11,629 bases of DNA. Origin: Paludibacter sp. (GTDB lineage: Bacteria > Bacteroidota > Bacteroidia > Bacteroidales > Paludibacteraceae). Positions 1-6,757 of this stretch are shown here, in pieces; the stretch's first letter is position 1; every line of letters starts with the position of its first letter. The DNA is taken from NCBI GenBank assembly GCA_028748945.1, contig JAQTOL010000056.1, positions 1 through 11,629 of the forward strand, read 5' to 3'. The notes under the pieces were generated by a model. That model was not told where the DNA came from. It was given only the letters and a program-made list of their open reading frames with translations, and ran no database searches. The translations under genes were made by a program, and so were the position numbers.

Positions 1-16
1 ATTTTTGATTGAAAAA

Positions 17-35
17 CAAAAGCAGGACTGCTTTG
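17..35. other. Short hairpin followed by T-rich sequence on the minus strand
   Basis: AAAGCA (19-24) and TGCTTT (29-34) form a six-pair stem around a GGAC loop, possibly extended by the C17-G35 pair. Read leftward it is followed by a T-rich run, as in a weak intrinsic terminator or attenuator. It lies about 12 bases inside the transcript expected from the leftward promoter at 53-83. It could instead end a rightward gene lying to the left of the window. The sequence does not decide between these. Confidence 0.3.
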
Positions 36-52
36 TCATTTTGAAAACGTTG

Positions 53-83
53 CAAATTTACGACTTAATTTCGACTCTACAAA
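53..83 (-). promoter_or_regulatory. Candidate Bacteroidota-type promoter pointing off the left edge
   Basis: On the minus strand TTTG (80-83) and TAAATTTG (53-60) are separated by exactly 19 bases. This fits the Bacteroides sigma-ABfr pattern of TTTG at -33 and TAnnTTTG at -7 with a 19-21 base spacer. Transcription would start near position 46 and run leftward out of the window, so the gene it serves is not visible. Both elements and the spacing are seen directly; promoter activity is inferred. Confidence 0.5.
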
Positions 84-159
84 TAATTATCGTATTTTTA
101 TTTATTTTTTAATCTAATATGAGAGTTTAGTTTTGATACTAACAGCGTCAATAATTTAC

Positions 160-197
160 AAAAAAACCTATCGAAGAATTGTTCGTTAGGTTTTTTT
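160..197. terminator. Strong hairpin terminator downstream of prs, symmetric in both directions
   Basis: The outer stem pairs seven A, then CCTA (160-170), with TAGG followed by seven T (187-197). One T-T mismatch (171/186) separates it from an inner CGAA/TTCG stem (172-175 with 182-185) closed by the loop GAATTG. Flanking A and T tracts give a U-tract whichever strand is transcribed. It starts 26 bases past the prs stop codon and so most simply terminates prs. No rightward gene is visible to its left in the window. Confidence 0.75.
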
Positions 198-223
198 GTT
201 TTATTGTCGGCAACATTATTTGT

Positions 224-1168
224 TTACAGTAAATACTGTTCACTGATTGATTGGTTTTCCTGAACCCGATGAATAGTATCGGCAAACATTTTAGATATAC
301 TCAGGACTTTTACCTTCGGACTTAAACTTGAGTCATAAGGAATTGAATCGGTAAATGCTATTTCAGTAAGCGAAGAATCACAAATAATCTGAGAAGCTTT
401 TCCCGACATAACACCGTGTGATACAATGGCCCGAACACTTTTAGCTCCGTTTGCTATCATTAAATCGGCTGCCAGACAAAGCGTTCCGGCAGTATCTACC
501 ATGTCATCGGTAATGACTACATCCTTACCGGCCACATCTCCGATAATTCTCATTTCTCCCACAACATTAGCTCTTTCGCGTGTTTTATAGCAAATAACCA
601 TAGGCACACCCAAATGCTTCGAATAGGAACCCGCCCTTTTTGATCCACCCACATCGGGTGATGCAATGACCAAATCTTTCAATTTTAGCGATTTAATATA
701 GGGCACAAAAATAGTTGAAGCATAAAGATGATCAACCGGAACATCAAAAAAGCCCTGAATCTGATCGGCATGCAAATCCATGGTAATAATTCTGTCGACT
801 CCGGCAACACTCAACATATCAGCAATTAGTTTCGCTCCGATAGAAACCCTCGGTTTGTCTTTTCTGTCCTGACGTGCCCAACCGAAATAAGGTATAACAG
901 CAATTATTTTATAGGCTGATGCCCTTTTGGCAGCATCAATCATTAAAAGTAATTCCATTAAATTATCTGAATTCGGGAACGTGGATTGGATTAAATAAAT
1001 GTATTGACCACGAATGGATTCTTCATACGAAACTGAAAATTCACCATCCGAAAAGTGCTCAATTTTCATATTTCCGAGTGGGCAATTTAAACTTTGACAG
1101 ATTTTCTCAGCAAGATGACGACTTTTTGTGCCCGAAAACACTTTAAATTGCGTATTTGAAAGAGACAT
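224..1168 (-). CDS. prs: Ribose-phosphate pyrophosphokinase (PRPP synthetase)
   Basis: This cytoplasmic enzyme transfers pyrophosphate from ATP to ribose 5-phosphate, giving PRPP for purine, pyrimidine, histidine, tryptophan and NAD synthesis. The 314-residue product is full length for a class I enzyme. Visible hallmarks are FSDGEFSVSYEESIRG (39-54, the N-terminal ATP/regulatory region), the RQDRKDKPR block (99-107), the signature DLHADQIQGFF (131-141), ASPDVGG (169-175), the flexible catalytic loop around KTRERAN (195-201), and the ribose-5-phosphate/PRPP loop VVITDDMVDTAGTL (217-230). The ATG at 1168 gives the N-terminus expected in Bacteroidota, where the FSG motif follows about ten residues. 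A -7 element lies 36 bases upstream and a strong hairpin follows the stop. It is divergent from malQ and appears monocistronic. The identification is secure. Confidence 0.97.
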   Translation of the reverse strand: MSLSNTQFKVFSGTKSRHLAEKICQSLNCPLGNMKIEHFSDGEFSVSYEESIRGQYIYLIQSTFPNSDNLMELLLMIDAAKRASAYKIIAVIPYFGWARQDRKDKPRVSIGAKLIADMLSVAGVDRIITMDLHADQIQGFFDVPVDHLYASTIFVPYIKSLKLKDLVIASPDVGGSKRAGSYSKHLGVPMVICYKTRERANVVGEMRIIGDVAGKDVVITDDMVDTAGTLCLAADLMIANGAKSVRAIVSHGVMSGKASQIICDSSLTEIAFTDSIPYDSSLSPKVKVLSISKMFADTIHRVQENQSISEQYLL

Positions 1169-1203
1169 AAGTTGAAGTGTATAAAGTAATGGAAAATTTT
1201 CTG

Positions 1204-1211
1204 CAAAAGTA
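1204..1211 (-). promoter_or_regulatory. Candidate -7 element of the prs promoter
   Basis: On the minus strand TACTTTTG (1211 to 1204) matches TAnnTTTG and would give a leader of roughly 30 bases before the prs ATG. No exact TTTG lies 19-21 bases upstream; the nearest is CTTG (1234-1237) with a spacer of 22. This is therefore a half-supported promoter call. Confidence 0.45.
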
Positions 1212-1316
1212 CGGATTTAAATTATAAAATGGTCAAGATAATCCATAAAAAAAATAAGGAATATTTATCTGATAATTATGCAACAAATTAAAACTATCTT
1301 ACTTATAATTTATTAA

Positions 1317-1331
1317 ACATGTAATACATGT
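1317..1331. promoter_or_regulatory. 15-bp palindrome in the prs-malQ divergent spacer
   Basis: ACATGTAATACATGT has seven-base arms (ACATGTA and TACATGT) around a single central A. It lies 148 bp upstream of the prs ATG and 164 bp upstream of the malQ ATG. The symmetry and position fit a dimeric regulator site, but I do not recognise the motif and no regulator gene is nearby. Chance occurrence in AT-rich DNA is possible. Confidence 0.3.
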
Positions 1332-1372
1332 GTCGTTTTACTGCTGGTTTTACTAATTTGAATATATTTCCG

Positions 1373-1382
1373 CAAACGTTTG
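1373..1382. promoter_or_regulatory. Candidate LacI-family operator upstream of malQ
   Basis: CAAACGTTTG is a perfect ten-base palindrome with a central CG and is preceded by G (GCAAACGTTTG). LacI/GalR-family operators, including those of maltose regulators in Firmicutes, have a central CG with this type of arm. It lies 113 bp upstream of the malQ ATG, next to a maltodextrin-metabolism gene. Operator function and the cognate regulator are inferred from symmetry and context; no regulator gene is in the window. Confidence 0.4.
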
Positions 1383-1438
1383 AAATCAAATACTGCATAT
1401 TTATTAGCAGTATAAAATTATAGATGTCAATTTTCTAT

Positions 1439-1446
1439 TACTTTTG
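1439..1446 (+). promoter_or_regulatory. Candidate -7 element of the malQ promoter
   Basis: TACTTTTG matches TAnnTTTG and would place transcription start about 40-45 bases upstream of the malQ ATG. The expected TTTG 19-21 bases upstream is absent (the sequence there is AT-rich). Either the promoter needs an activator or the match is by chance. Confidence 0.35.
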
Positions 1447-1495
1447 AATCGAATTTGACAAGAATTCTTTCTAAGACACTACAATACAACAATCT

Positions 1496-4188
1496 ATGAA
1501 GATATATTTTAAATTACCATATTATACATACTGGGGTCAGAAATTGATGGTAAGCGGGAATATTCCAGAATTAGGAAACGGAGATGTAACAAAAGCATTG
1601 TCTCTCAATTTCCATGCAACCGAAGATTGGATTGGAGAAATTGAAATTGACAGAAATGCCGCCATCGAATTGACATATAAATATGTTTTATATACTGAGC
1701 AAGATGGACAATATACTCAGGAATGGGGTGGTGATCGGCTTCTAGTGCTTGATCCAACAAAAACGGATCATTTTTTTTGTTTTGATTCATGGAACGCTCC
1801 GGGTAGCCTTGAAAACGTTTTTCTAACGACTCCATTTCAGGAAGTTTTATTGAAAACTGAAAAGAATACTGAGATCTCAAACCCAACGAAAAAATACACA
1901 CATATATTCAAGGTAAAAGCTCCTTTATTACCTAAAAACAAGTCACTTTGCCTGGTTGGCGATTGTGATGCTTTGGGAAAATGGTCAACAAATTCTCCGA
2001 TAATTTTGAACCGTACTGATGGAAATTGGTGGTCTACTGCAATCGATTTAAGTAAAGCGAAGGCTGAAGTTCATTATAAATATGGTATTTACGATCCGGA
2101 TGACAAACGTTTTCTGTATTTTGAATCGGGACCGGATCGCATTGCAACAATCATAAATTCTAAAAAAACGATTGTTCAACTCTCAGATGGATTTGTGAGG
2201 ATAGAAAATAATTCATGGAAGGGAGCCGGTGTCAGTTTACCGGTTTTCAGCATTCGTACGAAAAAAAGTCTAGGTGTCGGTGATTTTGCAGATATAAAAT
2301 TATTTGTCGATTGGGCCGAAAAAGTTGGACTGAAACTGATTCAGGTACTTCCATTAAACGATACTACAGGCACTTATACCGATGCAGATGTGTTACCTTA
2401 TGCTGCAATTTCGGCATTTGCCCTTGATCCACTCTTTTTGAATTTACAATCAATGGGTAAACTTCCTGATTCAAATCCTTTACAAAAGAATTTGAGACCA
2501 GACAAACCGAATGGAATTCATTGGATCTGGTTGCATTTTTAGACATAATAAATTATAAACTTAAGTATGCCAAAAATTTATATCTTCTGGAAAAACAAAA
2601 CTTCTTAAAAAACAAATCCTATCTGAAGTTTTTTGAAGAGAATAAATACTGGTTGATTCCATATGCCGCATACTGTGTTTTACGCGATCAGTTTGGAACA
2701 CCGGATTATCGCGAATGGAAAGAATTTTCAAGCTACGATGTTACCAGAATTGCCGAATTTTCATCACCTGAGCATTCGCATTTTGATGATATTGCTGTAA
2801 ATTATTTCATACAATATCATTTACATGTTCAATTGTCCGATGCGGCTGCCTATGCACATGAACACGGCATTGTGCTTAAAGGTGATATTCCTATAGGTGT
2901 AAACAGAAACAGTGTGGATACCTGGGTGTCTCCCGAACTCTTCCACATGGATATGCAGGCAGGTGCGCCACCGGATATGTTTTCCATCAAGGGTCAAAAC
3001 TGGGAATTACCTACCTATAATTGGGAGGTGATGAAGCGGACTGATTATGATTGGTGGAAAAAACGTTTTGCCCAAATGTCATTTTATTTCGATACATTCC
3101 GTATCGATCATATTTTGGGATTTTTCCGTATCTGGCAAATACCGATCAATCAGGTTGAAGGAATTATGGGTCATTTGAATCCATCAATCCCTATCCACAT
3201 CAATGAATTTACTGAAAAAGGATTGTGGTTTGATTTCAACCGGTTTTGTAAACCCTATATTACAGACGAAATTCTATCGGATTTTTTTGGAAATGAAGCA
3301 TCATGGGTGAAAGCAAATTGTCTTCAAATTGAAGATGGTTGGGTGTTTCGCCTAAAACCAGCCTATCAGACACAATTAGCCATAGAACAGTTTTTCAAAG
3401 ATGGTAAAATTACAGAAAAGGTGAAATGGGGCTTGTTTGATCTCATCTCAAACGTACTTTTATTCGAAGTTGAAGGTAGTCATGGCACTCAGTTTTATCC
3501 CCGTTTCGGAATGGAAAGTTTACGAACTTACCGGGATTTGGATAATCACAGCAAAAATTGCCTTCACGAATTGAATGTTGATTATTTTTATCGTCGCCAG
3601 GATGCTGCCTGGTACAAATCGGGAATGGAAAAATTACCGGCTTTGAAACGTGCTACTAACATGATGATTTGTGGCGAGGATCTGGGGATGATGACGCCCT
3701 GTGTAACTTCAGTAATGAGGGAATTGGGTATTTTAAGTCTGGAAGTTCAGCGTGCACCAAAATCGAACAAGAGAGAATTTTTTCATCCTTCCAAAGCACC
3801 TTATTTATCCGTTGTAACACCATCTACTCACGACATGAGTACAATCCGTGGCTGGTGGGAAGAAGACCGGGCAGTAACCCAACGTTTTTATAACTCACAG
3901 TTGGGACACCGGGGCGAAGCTCCTTATTTCTGCGATTGGTGGATTTGTCGGGATATTATCCTGCAACATCTGTATTCTCCGGCCATGTGGACTATTTTTC
4001 AAATGCAGGATTTATTGGGAATTTCCGAAACAATCCGACGCCCCAATCCACACGAAGAGCGGATAAATGTTCCGTCAAACTCCATGAGTAGTTGGCGGTA
4101 CCGTTTGCATTTGAATCTGGAAGATTTATTGGAGAAAGATGCTTTTAACACCGAATTAAGAAATTATATAACACAATCTGGAAGATAA
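1496..4188 (+). pseudogene. malQ: 4-alpha-glucanotransferase (amylomaltase, GH77, DPE2-like), split by a one-base frameshift
   Basis: The enzyme transfers alpha-1,4-glucan segments between maltodextrins in the cytoplasm and supports maltose and glycogen use. Restoring one base gives about 897 residues, a typical length for Bacteroidota. There are two N-terminal CBM20 starch-binding domains (about 1-115 and 134-235), then a GH77 domain with the DPE2-type arrangement. Restored-frame catalytic residues are nucleophile Asp538 in FRIDH, acid/base Glu728 in GEDLG and Asp780 in THD. As sequenced, frame one runs 1496-2542 and ends in an unrelated tail after Lys331. The other frame is open from 2470 to 4188 and resumes homology at Glu332 (2488), so the TTG at 2521 is not a real start. 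Everything else is intact, so an A-run error in the assembly or a very recent mutation is likelier than an old pseudogene. Family assignment is secure; whether the gene is functional is not. Confidence 0.93.
2483..2491 (+). other. Frameshift site in malQ
   Basis: The sequence CAAAAGAAT reads Gln-Lys-Asn in frame one. With one more A it would read Gln-Lys-Glu followed by Phe-Glu-Thr-Arg, which matches my recollection of the family's continuation (an acidic and basic stretch leading into a KLKYAKNLY-like helix). The missing base lies within the A run 2484-2487. There is no canonical slippery heptamer (X XXY YYZ), so programmed -1 frameshifting is not supported. Confidence 0.85.
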
Positions 4189-4254
4189 AAAATCATGTAG
4201 TTTGAACTTAACAAAATACAGTCTAAAATCGGCGTTGATCAATTCCCTGAAAAA

Positions 4255-5106
4255 TTAATCATCCGGTGTCAGATTTTTGTGCAAATATTGATAATACTGG
4301 TAAGGAGTCATAAACATTGCCCGATTGCTATCTTTATAAAAATGAATTAATTGATCAAATTCATTAAAATCTTCATCGGTCCATCCTGCCGGATGAATTT
4401 GAATAAGTATATAGGGTTTATTTTTATCTTCATTGTAATTGTCAATGATTTTATCAGCCGGAAAATCGTGAACATATAAATAATCAACATTCAGAATAAT
4501 GTGTTTGTCGTACAAATGAATTACTTTTTGATTCGGATCTTTCCAGTCTTTTGAATATTCGGTCTCTAATTTTTGATAACACATCCACACATTAATTTCC
4601 GGGAAATGAGACAGCACCGAAAGAGTTTCTTTTGATGTTTTATTAAATGGAGCACTAAAAGTATGGGCGGTAAAATGTAAATTCTGCACAAAGAAATTTT
4701 GAGCCAGTTGAATATGCTCAAATTGAAAATTGTCTGTAGTCCTCATGAATTCCTCCACTCCATTAATTTTAGAATGATCATAACCATGATTCCAAAATTC
4801 AATAACAGGAAATTTATTGTCTTGTAAAATATTGGATACTCGTTGTATCTCGGTGATAGAACCACTTTTTGTGACTTTTTTGGCAATTATACCTACCCCT
4901 GCATTAATTTGCTTATCAACCACCATTTTCATAAATCTGTTCCAGTTAGGCGTAGTATCTCCTAAGTCATCCGCTTTGATGATAACAACCAATCCTTTTG
5001 GTGAGTTTAATGAGATATTATCCCCGCATGAGAAGAGAACCAACAATAAAATCACTTCTATTGCTGTGAAGAAAATCTTTTTAAGCTTGAAACGGGGAAT
5101 TGCCAT
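4255..5106 (-). CDS. Lipoprotein with a polysaccharide-deacetylase (NodB-like) fold, function unknown
   Basis: The 283-residue product starts with basic residues, a hydrophobic segment (11-26) and a lipobox LFSC with Cys27, so it should be an envelope lipoprotein. The rest resembles the carbohydrate-deacetylase superfamily. KADDLGD (44-50) corresponds to the catalytic/metal aspartate motif, HGYDH (107-111) to the HxxxH metal motif and IQIHP (235-239) to the C-terminal catalytic histidine motif. The usual Arg-x-Pro motif appears as SAPF (151-154), without arginine. Metal binding therefore looks possible, but the substrate (acetylated sugar or otherwise) cannot be told. It is convergent with malQ (66-bp gap, no clear terminator) and lies 164 bp downstream of the kor/vor operon on the same strand. 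I found no TAnnTTTG element upstream, so readthrough from the operon is conceivable. The fold is fairly sure; deacetylase activity is not. Confidence 0.75.
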   Translation of the reverse strand: MAIPRFKLKKIFFTAIEVILLLVLFSCGDNISLNSPKGLVVIIKADDLGDTTPNWNRFMKMVVDKQINAGVGIIAKKVTKSGSITEIQRVSNILQDNKFPVIEFWNHGYDHSKINGVEEFMRTTDNFQFEHIQLAQNFFVQNLHFTAHTFSAPFNKTSKETLSVLSHFPEINVWMCYQKLETEYSKDWKDPNQKVIHLYDKHIILNVDYLYVHDFPADKIIDNYNEDKNKPYILIQIHPAGWTDEDFNEFDQLIHFYKDSNRAMFMTPYQYYQYLHKNLTPDD

Positions 5107-5157
5107 CTGTCAACTGGTTTGTAAAGTTCATTGAATTGACAATATTGGAGTTAGCTA

Positions 5158-5181
5158 ATTTCAACAGACTATAGTTGAAAT
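5158..5181. other. Perfect 8-bp stem-loop between the kor/vor operon and the lipoprotein gene
   Basis: ATTTCAAC (5158-5165) and GTTGAAAT (5174-5181) pair perfectly around an eight-base loop. Neither direction has a T-tract directly after it, so it is not a textbook intrinsic terminator. It lies 90 bases past the gamma-subunit stop and about 50 bases before the lipoprotein start. It could be a weak terminator, an mRNA-stabilising 3' stem or an operator. Confidence 0.35.
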
Positions 5182-5270
5182 GAAACGTTTAATCTTAAAA
5201 AAAGTTCCAGATGGGTAAGTTAAAAAACAATTAAGGATCTGTAGATTTTTTATTATGTGGTTAAGTTCTT

Positions 5271-5816
5271 CTATTCAACTTTCCTGATCAATGACATACC
5301 AATCTGAATGGCTTTTTCATTCATAGGAATAAGATGATGATGACGACTGGGGAGTGATTTTTTTAATCCTTTCAACACATTTTCAATCAATACAATCGGA
5401 CGAATCTTGAGCAAGCCGCCCAAAATAATCATATTCAGGGTTTTAGTTGTATCATTGGCATAAGCGTATTCCGTAGCATCAATACGATAAATATTGATAT
5501 CGGTACGAGTCGGAAATTTGTGAAAACCATTTCCGTCAAAAATCAACGTTCCACCCGGTTTTACTTTACTTTCGAACTTTTCGAGCGATGGTTGATTTAA
5601 AACGATGGCGGTATCGTAAGAATTCAAAACCGGTGAGCTGATTCGTTCGTCACTTAATATGACAGTTACGTTAGCGGTTCCACCACGTTGTTCGGGACCA
5701 TAGGAAGGCATCCAACTGACTTCCTGACCTTGCATTAAACCTGAATAGGCAAGTATTTTACCCATCGAAAGGACTCCCTGTCCACCAAATCCGGCTATAA
5801 TAATTTCTTCTTTCAT
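5271..5816 (-). CDS. korC: 2-oxoacid:ferredoxin oxidoreductase, gamma subunit (KorC/VorA type)
   Basis: This is the small catalytic-domain subunit of a CoA-dependent 2-oxoacid:ferredoxin oxidoreductase, which converts a 2-oxoacid, CoA and oxidised ferredoxin to an acyl-CoA, CO2 and reduced ferredoxin. The 181 residues match the usual gamma length. Visible are the glycine-rich AGFGGQGV (8-15) and the diagnostic YGPEQRGGTANV (39-50) of the POR/KOR gamma domain. It is the last gene of the operon, 39 bases after the beta stop, with an AT-rich leader (AATTTAAATTTT at 5831-5842) before its ATG. The subunit assignment is secure. The substrate could be 2-oxoglutarate or branched-chain 2-oxoacids. Confidence 0.94.
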   Translation of the reverse strand: MKEEIIIAGFGGQGVLSMGKILAYSGLMQGQEVSWMPSYGPEQRGGTANVTVILSDERISSPVLNSYDTAIVLNQPSLEKFESKVKPGGTLIFDGNGFHKFPTRTDINIYRIDATEYAYANDTTKTLNMIILGGLLKIRPIVLIENVLKGLKKSLPSRHHHLIPMNEKAIQIGMSLIRKVE

Positions 5817-5855
5817 TCCCTGAATTGTAAAATTTAAATTTTCAAATTGTAAAAC

Positions 5856-6617
5856 TTAGAGGTCTTTTAAATCACCTAACGGGTAAGCCGGAAACATATT
5901 CTCAACCATCCAGATATTTGAATCGGCGGGGCTGAGTTTCCAGCCGGAATTACATGTTGAAACGACTTCAACAATCGAAGTCCCTTTTCCCAACATGGAG
6001 TTTTCAAAAGCTTTCCGAATCGCTTTCTTGGCTTTTCGAACATTCGCCACGTTGTGTACGCTTTGACGGGTAACATAACAGGTACCATCCAACTGTGCCA
6101 GTAATTTGGTAATATCCAATGGATTTCCATTCAATGGAACTGTACGCCCGTTGGGAGAAGTAGAAGATTTCATGCCTACCAAAGTTGTTGGTGCCATTTG
6201 TCCACCTGTCATTCCATAGATTCCGTTATTAATAAAAATAATGGCAATATTCTCACCCCTGTTACAGGCATGAAGGGTTTCAGCCGTACCAATCGCTGCT
6301 AAATCCCCATCTCCCTGATAAGTGAAAACCAGGCGATCCGGAAGTAGTCGTTTTGTAGCTGTAGCTAATGCCGGTGCACGACCGTGGGCAGCTTGTTGCC
6401 AATCGATATCAAGATATTTATAGGCAAAAACGGCACATCCTACAGGAGCAATGCCAATGGTTTTTTCCTGATAATCCATTTCTTCAATAACTTCAGCGAT
6501 CAATTTGTGAACTACACCATGACTGCACCCGGGGCAATAGTGCATTGGATTATCATTCAATACTTTCGGTTTGATATATACTAAATTTTCCGGGTTTATT
6601 ATTTCGGTTGTCGTCAT
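5856..6617 (-). CDS. korB: 2-oxoacid:ferredoxin oxidoreductase, beta (TPP-binding) subunit (KorB type)
   Basis: This subunit binds thiamine pyrophosphate-Mg and with the alpha subunit forms the decarboxylating active site. From the ATG at 6617 the protein has 253 residues. HYCPGCSHG (26-34) is the conserved N-terminal motif, GRAPALATA (79-87) follows, and GDGDLAAIG (102-110) with FINNGIYGMTGGQ (128-140) forms the TPP/Mg site. An in-frame TTG at 6632 would add five residues, but the ATG gives the expected MTTxEII-type start and is preceded by A-rich sequence, so I prefer it. It is the third gene of the operon. The 140-base gap after the alpha stop codon is unusually long for such an operon and carries a hairpin (6642-6678). 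The identity is secure; the exact 2-oxoacid is not. Confidence 0.94.
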   Translation of the reverse strand: MTTTEIINPENLVYIKPKVLNDNPMHYCPGCSHGVVHKLIAEVIEEMDYQEKTIGIAPVGCAVFAYKYLDIDWQQAAHGRAPALATATKRLLPDRLVFTYQGDGDLAAIGTAETLHACNRGENIAIIFINNGIYGMTGGQMAPTTLVGMKSSTSPNGRTVPLNGNPLDITKLLAQLDGTCYVTRQSVHNVANVRKAKKAIRKAFENSMLGKGTSIVEVVSTCNSGWKLSPADSNIWMVENMFPAYPLGDLKDL

Positions 6618-6641
6618 AATTTGTTTTTTCAAATTAACTAT

Positions 6642-6678
6642 TTATCATTGAACGATTTAAAATCGAAAGCAATAATAA
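6642..6678 (-). other. Stem-loop in the alpha-beta spacer of the kor/vor operon
   Basis: The core is CGATTT-A-AAATCG (6653-6665), a perfect six-pair inverted repeat around a single A. Outside an asymmetric internal loop, ATTG (6647-6650) pairs with CAAT (6670-6673). After one mismatch TTAT (6642-6645) pairs with ATAA (6675-6678). In the transcript this folds 25 bases upstream of the beta start codon. No T-tract follows, so a role in mRNA processing, stability or translation is likelier than termination. The tight core loop would need to open by a base pair or two. Confidence 0.35.
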
Positions 6679-6757
6679 ATTTTATGATTAATAACAAGTT
6701 ACATTATTTGAAATGAAAGAATTACATATAATGAATGAATTATAATTCTTTTATCTG

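Larger units (their letters stand above)
1169..1495. other. Divergent intergenic region between prs and malQ (327 bp)
   Basis: This AT-rich spacer has no convincing coding frame. It holds the candidate prs -7 element (1204-1211), two palindromes (1317-1331 and 1373-1382) and the candidate malQ -7 element (1439-1446). I see no tRNA or riboswitch-like fold. There is no clear Shine-Dalgarno sequence before either start codon, which is normal for Bacteroidota. Confidence 0.6.

Noticed and set aside
2483..2491. Programmed -1 frameshifting in malQ
   Set aside because: There is no canonical slippery heptamer and no clear downstream stimulatory stem, and malQ is not known to use recoding. A homopolymer error or mutation is simpler.
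2521..4188. Separate gene starting at the TTG at 2521
   Set aside because: Homology begins upstream of this codon in the same frame (from about 2488), and the region lies inside the GH77 domain. It is the second half of malQ.
4189..4254. Terminator between malQ and the convergent lipoprotein gene
   Set aside because: I searched both strands of the 66-bp gap and found only very short, AT-only pairings with no T-tract.
6618..6632. TTG start at 6632 for the beta subunit
   Set aside because: The ATG at 6617 gives the N-terminus expected for the family, and the TTG would only add MKKQI from A-rich leader sequence.
6633..6757. Small gene between the alpha and beta subunit genes
   Set aside because: All minus-strand frames are broken by stops within a few codons, and no start with more than a handful of codons exists.
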